Assembly: GCA_030426545.1 (NCBI GenBank)
Contig: JAUHYL010000045.1
Coordinates: 1-32,844 of the forward strand
DNA: 32,844 bases
DNA from: Gammaproteobacteria bacterium
GTDB lineage: Bacteria; Pseudomonadota; Gammaproteobacteria; Pseudomonadales; Halieaceae
Direction of reading: 5' to 3'
Of the stretch, positions 16,417 through 25,217 are shown one piece after another. Position 1 is the stretch's first letter, and every line of letters starts with the position of its first letter. A model generated the notes under the pieces. The model was not told the DNA's origin and did no database searches. It saw only the letters and a program-made list of their open reading frames with translations. Position numbers and translations under genes: made by a program.

Positions 16417-17391
16417 TTAACCCGCCGACTCTTCCCGACTGTCACTGCCGCCGCGGTTCTTGCGCTGCGAGGGATGCAGGGACTTACCCAATATGTGCTC
16501 ACTTTTGCCGATAACATGAGCACTACTGCCCACGATCAGTGGATCCGCGCCGCGAACAATCTTCGGATCTTTCCCCGCGTAGGGAAGTGTCGACAGGAAG
16601 TGCTGCATGGCATTGAGCCGCGCGCGCTTCTTGTCATCAGACTTGATGATCGTCCAGGGGGCGTCAGCCGTGTCGGTGTAAAAGAACATCGCCTCCTTGG
16701 CTTCGGTGTAGTCATCCCACTTGTCGATGGAGGCCTTGTCGATGGGCGACAATTTCCACTGTTTCAGCGGGTCATTCATGCGTGCGTTAAAACGCGCCAC
16801 CTGCTCTTCCTGGGTCACAGAAAACCAGTACTTGAACAGGCGGATGCCGGATCGCGCAAGCATACGCTCCACGTCGGGACACTGGCGCATGAACTCCAGG
16901 TACTCGGTCGGGGTGCAAAAATCCATCACTCGCTCTACGCCCGCACGGTTGTACCAGGAACGATCAAACAGCACGATTTCGCCCCCCGAGGGCATATGAC
17001 TGATGTACCGCTGGAAGTACCACTGGGAGCTCTCTGCTTCTGTCGGCTTTTCCAGCGCCACCACGCGGGCACCCCGAGGATTCAGGTGTTCCATAAAGCG
17101 CTTGATGGTACCGCCCTTCCCCGCCGCATCACGGCCCTCAAACAGGATAACCACCTTCTCACCGCTTTCTTTTACCCACTTCTGTACCTTCAGCAGCTCC
17201 ACCTGCAGCTTCTTCTTCTGGTTCTCGTAGGACGCCTTCCCCATCCTGGTGCTGTAGGGATATTCCCCCGTTTCAAAGGAACGGCGGATCGCCTCGGGGT
17301 TATGGCGCATCTCTGCCAGTTCATGCAGTACAGCACCGTGCTCGGATTTCTCGTTGGCCGCTACTTCCAGATTGCCGATTTTGTCGTCCAT
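16417..17391 (-). CDS. ppk2: Polyphosphate kinase 2
   Basis: Transfers phosphate between polyphosphate and nucleoside diphosphates (or monophosphates). 324 residues with the PPK2 core: Walker A EGRDAAGKGG (85-94), the Walker B/lid region LFDRSWYNRAGVERVM (141-156), WKLSPID and WTIIKSDDKKRARLN. The single-domain length fits class I enzymes, which generally favour nucleoside diphosphates. An N-terminal extension of about 50 residues and a Ser/Arg-rich tail flank the core. GGAG lies about 13 bp before the ATG. It is divergent from the LysR regulator with 158 bp between them. Confidence 0.93.
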   Translation of the reverse strand: MDDKIGNLEVAANEKSEHGAVLHELAEMRHNPEAIRRSFETGEYPYSTRMGKASYENQKKKLQVELLKVQKWVKESGEKVVILFEGRDAAGKGGTIKRFMEHLNPRGARVVALEKPTEAESSQWYFQRYISHMPSGGEIVLFDRSWYNRAGVERVMDFCTPTEYLEFMRQCPDVERMLARSGIRLFKYWFSVTQEEQVARFNARMNDPLKQWKLSPIDKASIDKWDDYTEAKEAMFFYTDTADAPWTIIKSDDKKRARLNAMQHFLSTLPYAGKDPKIVRGADPLIVGSSAHVIGKSEHILGKSLHPSQRKNRGGSDSREESAG

Positions 17392-17468
17392 TGCTGATTT
17401 ATTCTCCGTTTATTGTCGAAAAAGCTTCCCTGCCCGATCACGATCCGGGAAACGCGCAAATGTGTATG

Positions 17469-17483
17469 GAATTGCTTCAATTC
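17469..17483. promoter_or_regulatory. Dyad GAATTG-ctt-CAATTC in the ppk2/LysR intergenic region
   Basis: A perfect 6-3-6 palindrome of 15 bp between two divergent genes. The size and position are as expected for a LysR-type binding site, and it would lie upstream of ppk2. No direct evidence of binding. Confidence 0.45.
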
Positions 17484-17530
17484 TGGCAGTAGGCCATTCA
17501 TAATGGAAATAGTAATTCATTAATGTTTGC

Positions 17531-17545
17531 ATAATTTTTAATTAT
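17531..17545. promoter_or_regulatory. LysR-box-like dyad ATAATT-ttt-AATTAT
   Basis: A perfect 15-bp palindrome with the T-N11-A pattern (T17532, A17544) typical of LysR boxes. It ends 4 bp before the ATG of the LysR gene, where it could block ribosome or polymerase access and give autorepression. No clear ribosome-binding site is visible in front of this start. Confidence 0.5.
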
Positions 17546-17549
17546 CGTT

Positions 17550-18431
17550 ATGAACCTCACCCAACTGCGCCTGTTCCGTGACATCGCCCGCGAAAAGAGC
17601 TTCGCCAGGGCCGCCAGAGGCAACCACATGACCCAGCCAGCGGTCAGCGTACACATCAAAAAGCTGGAGCAGGAACTGGGCAAGGTACTGTTCAAGCGCT
17701 CGCCGGGCAATATTCAGCTCACCACGGACGGCCTTGAAATTCTCGATGACGTGAAGGAAATCCTGCGCCTCAGCGAGGGTTTGAAGATGCAGGCCAGCCT
17801 GCAGCGCGGTGAACTGGTGGGCAGCATTCGCCTGGCCACCATACACAGTATCGGCATGTACGAGCTGGGCGACTTTCTGGCCGCCTTCATGAAGGCCCAC
17901 CCCCGGGTTGCCATCCACCTGGAATTCCAGCGATTCGACGACATTTACGAACTGCTGCTACAGGAAAAGATCGACCTGGGCGTTGTCGCCTACCCCGAAA
18001 AACGCACAAATATAGAGAGCATTCCCTACGGCCGGGATGAATTGGTGCTGGTTAGCTCACCGTCCCACCCCTTCGGTAAGCGCGCTTCGATCAGCCTCAA
18101 TCAATTGCAGGGCGAACCCTTCATCGCCTTCGACCAGGGGATGCCGACCCGGCTGGCGACGGACAAATTGCTGGCGGAGGCTGGCGTAACGGTGGACGTG
18201 CGCATGACCAACGACAATATCTACACCCTCAAGAAGGCCGTGGAAGCCGGTGTTGGGCTGGCCATTGTCCCCTCTGGCACGGTAAACGAAGAGGTAGATC
18301 GCGGCACCTTGGCCAGGCTGCGTATTCGGGATACCGACACCACAAGACCGCTGGCATTATTGAAGCGACGTCGGGCGAAACTGGGCGCTGCCACCGAAAC
18401 ATTCATCGAACAGCTATTCCAGTTTCAGTAG
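17550..18431 (+). CDS. LysR-family transcriptional regulator
   Basis: 293 residues. The N-terminal winged helix-turn-helix (MNLTQLRLFRDIAREKSFARAA, then MTQPAVSVHIKKLEQELG) is followed by a linker helix. A periplasmic-binding-like effector domain starts near residue 90, with IRLATIHSIGMYEL and LDLGVVAYPEKR-type strands. The effector pocket is not recognisable by eye. The overall look recalls the CbbR/CysL branch. It faces ppk2 across an intergenic region with two palindromes and is followed by the amidase 136 bp later, so either neighbour could be the target. Confidence 0.92.
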   Translation: MNLTQLRLFRDIAREKSFARAARGNHMTQPAVSVHIKKLEQELGKVLFKRSPGNIQLTTDGLEILDDVKEILRLSEGLKMQASLQRGELVGSIRLATIHSIGMYELGDFLAAFMKAHPRVAIHLEFQRFDDIYELLLQEKIDLGVVAYPEKRTNIESIPYGRDELVLVSSPSHPFGKRASISLNQLQGEPFIAFDQGMPTRLATDKLLAEAGVTVDVRMTNDNIYTLKKAVEAGVGLAIVPSGTVNEEVDRGTLARLRIRDTDTTRPLALLKRRRAKLGAATETFIEQLFQFQ

Positions 18432-18567
18432 CGCGGCCCAAGCCGATTCCGCGCCAGTCAAACACTTCATTACAAACACACTCAGCAGCGTTCACTCCGT
18501 AAAGTCCGCGTGCTATGTTCAAGCCCGTGTGTAATCCAACCGGCCCCGCAGGCTTACGAGAATCAGG

Positions 18568-20034
18568 ATGTCCGATCTAACGGCACTTTCCGCGTCAGCG
18601 CTGTGCGACAGGCTGTGCGACGGCAGCGTGACGGCGCTGGACGCGCTGGATGCGTTTGAACAGCGCTATCGCGAGCACAATCCGGCATTGAACGCGATCA
18701 TCAGCACCGACTTCGACGCCGCTCGCAAGCGGGCAGGCGAAGCGGACGCCGCGCGGTCGCGAGGCGAGCGCTGGGGGCCACTGCATGGCCTGCCCATGAC
18801 GCTGAAAGACAATATCGAGACAGCGCATCTACGCACCTCGTACGGCGTTGCGGACTGGCGCGACTATCGCCCACCGACACATGCAGATGTTGCTCAGTTG
18901 GTCACAGAGGCCGGCGCGATCATCTTTGGTAAAACCAATCTGCCGGCACTGGGCACAGATACGCAAACCTTCAACGAAGTGCACGGACAGACCAACAACC
19001 CGTGGAACCTGGCGTATACCCCGGGCGGCTCCTCCGGCGGCGCGGCCGCGGCCCTGGCCGCCGGGCTGACACCGCTGGAAATTGGCAACGACATTGGCGG
19101 CTCCATTCGTCTGCCCGCGCACTTCTGCGGGCTGTACGGACACAAAGCCTCCTACGGGTTGGTATCGGCGCACGGACCGAAACCGTGGGAGGCCGAGCAC
19201 GCTCATTTCCCACTGGATGTGGATCTGCTGTCAACGGGCCCGCTGGCGCGCAGCGCGCGCGACCTGGCGCTGGCAATGGATGTCATTGCCGGCCCAGCGT
19301 CCAACCAGCGTACCGCGTTCAGAGCGCAACTCGCCGACAGTCGCGTCCACTCGCTGGGTGACTTCCGCGTCGGCGTGTGGCTGGACGACCCCGGCTACGA
19401 AACCGATCCTGCGATGGGCGATGTCCTGCAGCGGGCAGTGGATGCCCTCGCCAGTGCCGGCGCAAACATCGTAACGCGCAAGCCCAACCTGTCGCTGCAA
19501 CGCTCCCACCAACTGCGCAACGAGTTGGAAGCCACGACGCTAAGCTACACCTGCCCCCAGGATACCTACGACTGGGCGCTGCAGAATGCACAGGACACAC
19601 CAGCGGGTCGCAGCGCACTGACCTGGGCACAATCTGTCAGCATGCGCTGTCGAGACTGGCACAGCATCAACCGCGAACGCCTGATCATGCAACAGCACTG
19701 GCACGAGTACTTCCAGTCAGTGGATGTGTTGCTATGCCCGGTCGCGCGAATCAACGCGCACGAACACGACCACACACCCATTACCGAACGCAGCATTGAT
19801 TTCTGCGGCGAGTCATCGCGTTACTGGCCCATCATTGGGCCATGGAATGCACTCGCCCTGGTAGCCTATCTTCCGGCTACCGTGGCGCCTGTGGGCCAAA
19901 CGCCAAATGGGCTGCCCGTTGGGCTGCAGATCATCGGCCCCTACATGGAGGACCGCACGCCCATTCGTTTTGCGGAGTTGATCGAGGAACACGTGGCCGG
20001 TGAATTTCAGTTCCCGGATGGTTTTGCCCCATAG
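18568..20034 (+). CDS. Amidase-signature family amidase
   Basis: 488 residues, cytoplasmic (no signal peptide). The Ser-cisSer-Lys triad of the amidase signature family is complete: K80 in MTLKDN, S155 in the PGGSSGG loop, and the nucleophile S179 in NDIGGSIR. The C-terminal end (GLPVGLQIIGPYMEDRTPIRFAELIE) is also standard. The family hydrolyses many amides, and the substrate cannot be told from the sequence. It is not GatA: the length fits but the context and the C-terminal region do not. It is preceded by the LysR regulator. Confidence 0.9.
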   Translation: MSDLTALSASALCDRLCDGSVTALDALDAFEQRYREHNPALNAIISTDFDAARKRAGEADAARSRGERWGPLHGLPMTLKDNIETAHLRTSYGVADWRDYRPPTHADVAQLVTEAGAIIFGKTNLPALGTDTQTFNEVHGQTNNPWNLAYTPGGSSGGAAAALAAGLTPLEIGNDIGGSIRLPAHFCGLYGHKASYGLVSAHGPKPWEAEHAHFPLDVDLLSTGPLARSARDLALAMDVIAGPASNQRTAFRAQLADSRVHSLGDFRVGVWLDDPGYETDPAMGDVLQRAVDALASAGANIVTRKPNLSLQRSHQLRNELEATTLSYTCPQDTYDWALQNAQDTPAGRSALTWAQSVSMRCRDWHSINRERLIMQQHWHEYFQSVDVLLCPVARINAHEHDHTPITERSIDFCGESSRYWPIIGPWNALALVAYLPATVAPVGQTPNGLPVGLQIIGPYMEDRTPIRFAELIEEHVAGEFQFPDGFAP

Positions 20035-20242
20035 CCAGGCAGTTGAAGTGCGATGGCGGGAAAGGTTGACGCAATACCGCCCCCAGCGCGTAGGACACCT
20101 GCAGCAGACAGCACGGAGAGCGGGGTGGGAAAGATACAGTGTGAACACCAGCATGCGGGCAAAACGCCCTACCCACAACCGGGAGACACTGGTGTAAGAT
20201 GGTCACAAATAACAACACCGATTAAGAGTCCGACACTTTTCC

Positions 20243-20785
20243 ATGACGCAACACGAATACCTTTTCGTCGCGCTTTCCATCATCCTCGGCTTGGCCATTA
20301 CCCGGCTGTTGCACACCGTGGGCATGTTGATACGGGCGCACCGCGAGGTGAGTTTTCACTGGTCGTCGGCGCTGTGGGCCTTCTGCGTAATGAGCTATAC
20401 CCTGCAATTTTGGTGGGTAGGCTGGGGGCTCAGGGAGATAGACAACTGGCGGTTTGCTGACTTTGCCGTCCTCGTTGCGGGCTCAATCTTCGTTTACGGC
20501 GCTTCCGAGATGGCGCTTCCAGTCCCCGAGAGCCAGCAGGACCTGGACTTACTGCGGCACAGCCAGAACCTTGGCCGATTATCTGCACTTTCCATGCTGC
20601 TCTATTTTACTATCGGACCCTACGTCAACATCACACTGTTTGGCGGGCCGGTACTGCCCGCGTTAATCCTTCCCTCGCTGGGCATCCTCCTGATGATCTG
20701 GATTATCGCATTCCCCCGCTCGTTCAAATGGGTGGCGTTGATCTTCACGCTGTACACCGCGGGTATTCTCGCTATCACAACATGA
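20243..20785 (+). CDS. Unknown integral membrane protein
   Basis: 180 residues with about five predicted membrane helices: EYLFVALSIILGLAITRLL, SSALWAFCVMSYTLQFWWV, FAVLVAGSIFVYGAS, LSMLLYFTIGPYVNI, and a C-terminal double stretch LPSLGILLMIWIIAF / WVALIFTLYTAGILA. No known motif is seen. Its stop overlaps the ATG of the following small gene (ATGA), so the two are translationally coupled. It lies 208 bp after the amidase. Confidence 0.8.
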   Translation: MTQHEYLFVALSIILGLAITRLLHTVGMLIRAHREVSFHWSSALWAFCVMSYTLQFWWVGWGLREIDNWRFADFAVLVAGSIFVYGASEMALPVPESQQDLDLLRHSQNLGRLSALSMLLYFTIGPYVNITLFGGPVLPALILPSLGILLMIWIIAFPRSFKWVALIFTLYTAGILAITT

Positions 20786-20946
20786 AGAAACAGCCGAAAA
20801 AATCCGCCGACGAAATTTCTGACAAGGAGCGGCTGCGCCGGGAAGAGCTCGCGAGAATACAGGCAGAGCACGCGCGCAACGCTGATGCGAGCGAAGAAGA
20901 CAACGACGACGCAAACGTGAGCACATTCATTCTGCCCGGCGATTGA
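20782..20946 (+). CDS. Small charged protein coupled to the membrane protein
   Basis: 54 residues, strongly charged: a Lys-rich start (MKKQPKKSADEISDKERL), a helical Arg/Glu middle and an acidic end (SEEDNDDANVS) closing with FILPGD. The ATG at 20782 overlaps the previous stop as ATGA, which favours this start over an upstream in-frame codon. It probably works with the membrane protein. I do not recognise a family. Confidence 0.6.
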   Translation: MKKQPKKSADEISDKERLRREELARIQAEHARNADASEEDNDDANVSTFILPGD

Positions 20947-21017
20947 TAGCTAACCGCCAGCCTGGCACGCACCCCCACTCGGATACTCGAATTACAACAA
21001 CACGCTGAGAACCAACC

Positions 21018-23378
21018 ATGACAAAAAAATCTGGTACTTTGATTCGCCACCGCGTCTCGCTGCTCCTGACGGCCTGCTTCCTTATTCAGTTACCCCAGGC
21101 ACTCGCCCAGTCGGGCACGCTGGAAGAGGTGATCGTGACCGCCCAGAAGCGCGAGCAGAACATGATGGACGTGCCGGTTGCACTCACCGCGGTATCGCCC
21201 GAGGATCTGGATATATTCGGCGTGCGCGATACCGCCGACCTGACCAAGCTCAGCCCCTCACTCACCTATGACCAGACGGGGCTGGCGCAAAATTCCGGGT
21301 TCCGGATACGAGGCATCGGTACCGTGGTGTACTCGGTCAGCGCCGAAAGCGCGGTGGCGGTTGTTATCGATGACGTGGCAACCACCCAGTCCGGGCAGGC
21401 ACTCGCCGACCTCACTGACATCGAGCGCGTCGAAATTCTCCGCGGCCCCCAATCCACACTGTTTGGACGCAACGCCTCGGCCGGCGTCATCAACGTGGTA
21501 ACACGGGGGCCAACCGATGAGTTTGAAACCAGCCTCGAAGTAACGCTCACCGACGATGAACAACAGAAAGTCAGTGGCGCTCTCTCAGGCCCGGTAACCG
21601 ACTCGCTGGCCTACCGACTGACCGCGTACTACGACGACATCGACGGCTGGGTGGACAACCTGTACGACGGAGGACAGGTGGACGGATCCGAAAAGTGGGG
21701 TGTAAACGCTCGCGCGGACTGGGATGTTAGCGATTCGCTGGTGTTGAAGTTCCAGGGTAAGTACGACGACAGCGACAGCGCCTGCTGCTCACCCGCCCTG
21801 AGTTACGTTGAAGATGTGAACGCGGCACTGGTTCTCACCGTCGTGCCACTGACGGAGGCCTCACCGGAGATCATTCCCTTTATCGACGACGAGAACCGCA
21901 CCGTCAATCTCGACGATGAACAGAAGATTACGTCAGAGAGCCTGCAGCTTTCCGTGAAAGCGGAGTGGGATATTCACGAGCACAGCGTGATGTCTATCAC
22001 CGCCTACAGCAATTGGGACTTGAGCGAGCTTAACGAGCTCGACACCACCGCTTTCGATCTGCTGAACTATCCTTTCGGCGGCGGCACACTGGGAGATCCA
22101 CTGGGCACCGGCGTCGAGCCCTTCACGCTGGCCAGTAACGGCGGCGTAGTGCAACTGAATGAGCTGGAGGTAGATTTTTTCTCGCAGGAGTTTCGCCTGC
22201 TGTCGCCCGAAGCGGACTGGGGCAACTACATTACCGGCATTTACTACTCCAGTATGGACGCAGATCGCCGCTTCGATCGCTACGCGCCGGGGCTTGGTAT
22301 TACGGCGGGGCTGGACGCTCACAGCCTTTCCGACAACGTGGTCAGCTCCGTTTCAGCGTTTGGGCAGGTAACCTGGAATCTTGGTTCAAAATCCAGAGTG
22401 ACACTGGGTGCCCGCTACCAGTACGAGGAAATCGAATTCGATCTCACCGATATCGACTTTTATGGTGGCGGCCCAAACACCGACACCTCTTACGATGACG
22501 ACGACAGCGTGCTACTGGGCAGCCTTGCGTACCAGTACGACGTTTCCGATAACGGCATGCTGTTCGCGCGCTATGCCCAGGGCCACAAGGGTCAATTTTT
22601 TGATGCCGCAGCCTCAACGGCGTTCACCGGCGAGTTGGTGCCCGTGGACAAGGAATCTTCCGATGCGTTTGAGATCGGCTACAAGGCCGAGTTGTTCGAC
22701 AACAGTATGCGCCTTGAGCTGGTGGGCTTTTACACCCTGTACGACGATTACCAGGCCCAGCAGACCACACTGACCGAGGCCGGTGCCATTGTCTTTTCAA
22801 CCGAGAACGTGGGCGAGCTAGAGACTTACGGTATCGAGCTGGACAGCACTACCCTCATTGGCGACCACTTCACCCTGCAGGCGGCGGTTGCCTGGGTGGA
22901 CGCGACTATCGAGGAATATCCCAACGCGGAGTGTTACTTCGGGCAGACCGAGGCCATGGGCTGCACCACCGGCAGCGATGGCGTCAGCACACAGAACCTG
23001 GCAGGCAAGGACCTGCAGAATTCTCCGGACTTCAAGTTCAACCTGGCAGGCACCTACGTGTGGCCAGAGGGCAATCGGTTGCCTGGCGACGTCTTCGCAA
23101 ACGTGGCCTACAGTTGGACTGACAAGGTCAACCACGATCTGCAACTGGCGCCGTGGATGGAGGCCGACAGCTACGGCGTACTAAACCTATCGGTTGGTAT
23201 CGATATCGAGAGCAACCTGAACTACTCACTCACGCTGTTCGCCAACAACCTGCTCGACGAAAGTTACGACAGCGGCCTGCTGGACAGTTCGCTGGCCGCC
23301 GCAACCGAGGCCACCAGCAGGTTTGTGCCGCGCGATTATTCGCGCTACTTCGGCGTGCGGCTAAGAGTTGAGATGTAG
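21018..23378 (+). CDS. TonB-dependent outer-membrane receptor
   Basis: 786 residues. Signal peptide 1-30 ends in ALA. TonB box EEVIVTA (36-42) follows directly. The plug domain contains the FRIRGIGT, VVIDDV and RVEILRGPQSTLFGRNASAGVINVVT motifs. The rest is a 22-stranded-type barrel ending with Tyr/Arg-rich strands and a terminal YFGVRLRVEM. Energy for import comes from TonB-ExbBD in the inner membrane. The subfamily resembles the large group of receptors in marine and sphingomonad-type bacteria for organic ligands, but the substrate is unknown. The amidase and membrane genes lie just upstream on the same strand. Confidence 0.93.
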   Translation: MTKKSGTLIRHRVSLLLTACFLIQLPQALAQSGTLEEVIVTAQKREQNMMDVPVALTAVSPEDLDIFGVRDTADLTKLSPSLTYDQTGLAQNSGFRIRGIGTVVYSVSAESAVAVVIDDVATTQSGQALADLTDIERVEILRGPQSTLFGRNASAGVINVVTRGPTDEFETSLEVTLTDDEQQKVSGALSGPVTDSLAYRLTAYYDDIDGWVDNLYDGGQVDGSEKWGVNARADWDVSDSLVLKFQGKYDDSDSACCSPALSYVEDVNAALVLTVVPLTEASPEIIPFIDDENRTVNLDDEQKITSESLQLSVKAEWDIHEHSVMSITAYSNWDLSELNELDTTAFDLLNYPFGGGTLGDPLGTGVEPFTLASNGGVVQLNELEVDFFSQEFRLLSPEADWGNYITGIYYSSMDADRRFDRYAPGLGITAGLDAHSLSDNVVSSVSAFGQVTWNLGSKSRVTLGARYQYEEIEFDLTDIDFYGGGPNTDTSYDDDDSVLLGSLAYQYDVSDNGMLFARYAQGHKGQFFDAAASTAFTGELVPVDKESSDAFEIGYKAELFDNSMRLELVGFYTLYDDYQAQQTTLTEAGAIVFSTENVGELETYGIELDSTTLIGDHFTLQAAVAWVDATIEEYPNAECYFGQTEAMGCTTGSDGVSTQNLAGKDLQNSPDFKFNLAGTYVWPEGNRLPGDVFANVAYSWTDKVNHDLQLAPWMEADSYGVLNLSVGIDIESNLNYSLTLFANNLLDESYDSGLLDSSLAAATEATSRFVPRDYSRYFGVRLRVEM

Positions 23379-23704
23379 CGCTCACCATGGGCTGCACAGA
23401 GATCGGCCAATACCTACTGTGTAAAGTCCCGCTTTACAGCGGTTGCAATCCACGGGCGCGCCAAGTACAGTGCGCCCCGTCAGCTAATGCTGTCTAGCGT
23501 CATCCTGGTTGCAGGCACCTTTATGTGCCGCCCACCCCGCGAAACTTCGCAACGGTGGCCCACTTCCTCGCAAGTGCCTCTTTGAATGCCGCGCGTGCCC
23601 TAGCGCACATCACGGTACGTACACCCCTACCCTGCGGTGCACCAGCCAAAACCTGCCAGACGGCAGCCATTACTGCGGGTAACCGTTTACCCGGAAGGAA
23701 TACT
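23379..23704 (+). promoter_or_regulatory. TonB-receptor/helicase intergenic region
   Basis: 326 bp without a convincing gene. A 7-bp hairpin TGTAAAG-tcccg-CTTTACA (23420-23438) lies about 40 bp after the receptor gene, with no U tract. The rest is presumably the promoter and a long leader of the helicase mRNA. Long leaders are common for cold-inducible helicases, but no specific cold-shock element is seen. CGGAAGGAA lies 5 bp before the ATG at 23705. Confidence 0.4.
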
Positions 23705-24973
23705 ATGAAGTTCAACGAACTCGGTCTTGCCGAGCCCATTACGCGTGCCGTGCACAAGAAGGGCTACGACAAGCCATCCCCCATTCAGGAGAAGGCCATT
23801 CCCATCGTTCTCAAGGGCCAGGACCTGATGGCGTCAGCCCAGACCGGCACGGGCAAAACAGCAGCATTCGTGCTGCCCCTGCTGCAACGCCTGGCTGACG
23901 GGCCGCGCCCGGCCGGTAAAAAAGTTCGCGCACTGGTCGTTACCCCCACAAGGGAACTGGCTGCGCAGGTGCATGCGAATATCATGGACTACAGCATCAA
24001 CACGCGGCTCTCCAACCTCGTAGTCTTTGGCGGTGTAAATATCGGGCCGCAGATTCGCAAACTGCAACGCGGTGTGGACATACTGGTGGCAACGCCGGGC
24101 CGCCTCCTTGATCTACACGGGCAGAACGCAGTGCAGCTGGATAACGTGGAAATTCTGGTACTGGATGAAGCGGATCGCATGCTGGATATGGGCTTTATTC
24201 ACGACATACGCAAGCTGCAGTCATTGCTGCCCACCCGCAAACAATCATTGCTGTTCAGCGCAACGTTTTCAGGCGAAATTCGCCAACTGGCGAAGACCAT
24301 GCTGCATCAGCCAGTTGAAGTAGAAGTTGCACCGCGCAACAGCACCGTGGAAAGCGTGCAGCAATGCATACACCCCGTGGACAAAGCCCGCAAGGCAGAG
24401 CTACTGGCGCATCTAATCAACAGCAGGAACTGGCACCAGGTACTGGTGTTCAGCCGCACCAAGCACGGCGCCAACAAACTGGTGAAGACGCTCGCCAAGT
24501 CAAACATCCGCGCCACCGCGATACACGGCAACAAGAGCCAGGCACAAAGAACGCGCGCACTGGCAGATTTCAAAGCCGGCAAGGTTGACGTGATGGTCGC
24601 CACCGACATCGCCGCGCGCGGCATCGACATAGTCGAACTGCCTCACGTGGTGAACTTCGACCTACCCAACGTACCGGAAGATTACGTGCACCGCATCGGT
24701 CGCACCGGCAGAGCCGGCGCAACCGGCGAAGCAATTTCGCTGGTAAGCGCAGACGAGTTCAAACAGTTGCGCGACATCGAGCGGCTGATAAAGACCAACC
24801 TGCAACGCGAAGAAATCGAGGACTTTGAGCCCGACCACCAGCTACCCGAATCCAACCAGGCACCCAGGCAGCGTCAGGGTGCCGGCCGCAAGCCGACGAA
24901 CTTCAAACAGCAGCCGGGAAACGGCAATCGGCGGGGTCGCTCGCGGCGCAGAGGTAAAGCCAGAGCGGCGTGA
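23705..24973 (+). CDS. rhlE: DEAD-box RNA helicase, RhlE-like
   Basis: ATP-dependent RNA unwinding in ribosome assembly or RNA decay. 422 residues from the ATG with the strong ribosome-binding site. The frame also runs upstream to 23525, but without coding character. The order is the Q motif ([10 protein letters not shown]), Walker A AQTGTGKT (45-52), PTRELAAQ, the DEAD box [16 protein letters not shown] (FSATFSG), and in the second RecA domain [10 protein letters not shown] and [10 protein letters not shown]. The last 60 residues are a basic Arg/Gln/Gly-rich tail that probably binds RNA. The RhlE name rests on the short N-terminus and tail and is less certain than the family. Confidence 0.9.
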   Translation: MKFNELGLAEPITRAVHKKGYDKPSPIQEKAIPIVLKGQDLMASAQTGTGKTAAFVLPLLQRLADGPRPAGKKVRALVVTPTRELAAQVHANIMDYSINTRLSNLVVFGGVNIGPQIRKLQRGVDILVATPGRLLDLHGQNAVQLDNVEILVLDEADRMLDMGFIHDIRKLQSLLPTRKQSLLFSATFSGEIRQLAKTMLHQPVEVEVAPRNSTVESVQQCIHPVDKARKAELLAHLINSRNWHQVLVFSRTKHGANKLVKTLAKSNIRATAIHGNKSQAQRTRALADFKAGKVDVMVATDIAARGIDIVELPHVVNFDLPNVPEDYVHRIGRTGRAGATGEAISLVSADEFKQLRDIERLIKTNLQREEIEDFEPDHQLPESNQAPRQRQGAGRKPTNFKQQPGNGNRRGRSRRRGKARAA

Positions 24974-25039
24974 AGTAACGCCTCGCTGAGTGAGCCCCTG
25001 ATTGCCCCCGGCAGTCTAGGCTTGCTCAACGTTCTTCTT

Positions 25040-25045
25040 TATAAT
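25040..25045 (+). promoter_or_regulatory. -10 box of the tRNA promoter
   Basis: A perfect TATAAT lies 18 bp before the first tRNA-Ile copy, followed by a GC-rich discriminator (CGCGCC). This arrangement is normal for stable-RNA promoters. TTGCTC at 25022-25027 is too close for a standard -35. A transcript from here would read through both tRNA copies. Confidence 0.5.
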
Positions 25046-25062
25046 CGCGCCTTCCCTCCTGT

Positions 25063-25129
25063 GGGCCCATAGCTCAGTTGGTTAGAGCATCCGACTCATA
25101 ATCGGTTGATCAGTCCTATAGGCCCTGCA
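25063..25129 (+). pseudogene. Truncated tRNA-Ile(CAU) copy lacking the T arm
   Basis: The first 39 bases match the 5' exon region of the downstream tRNA-Ile except for one base (A for T at tRNA position 7). They include an intact D arm and anticodon loop CUCAUAA, here followed directly by UCGG with no intron. After the variable region the T stem-loop is missing, and the 3' acceptor strand is degenerate (TATAGGCCCTGCA in place of a GGGCCCACCA end). It should not yield a functional tRNA. It looks like the decayed original or a duplication scar at an insertion site. Confidence 0.75.
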
Positions 25130-25217
25130 ATGAGGAGAAAGTGGCCAATTTCCAGCCACTCAAATCTATGGAAATTCGATGATAATCATAGGCTTATGAT
25201 ATCTTCGACTGTTATAT
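25130..25217 (+). other. Spacer between the two tRNA-Ile copies, with two hairpins
   Basis: 88 bp rich in A/T. AGTGGC (25140-25145) pairs with GCCACT (25155-25160), and ATCATA (25185-25190) pairs with TATGAT (25195-25200) across a GGCT loop. They may act as processing signals or be traces of recombination. No gene is present. Confidence 0.4.

Noticed and set aside
23420-23438. Rho-independent terminator after the TonB receptor
   Set aside because: The hairpin is real, but no U tract follows, so I mention it only as a structure in the intergenic entry.
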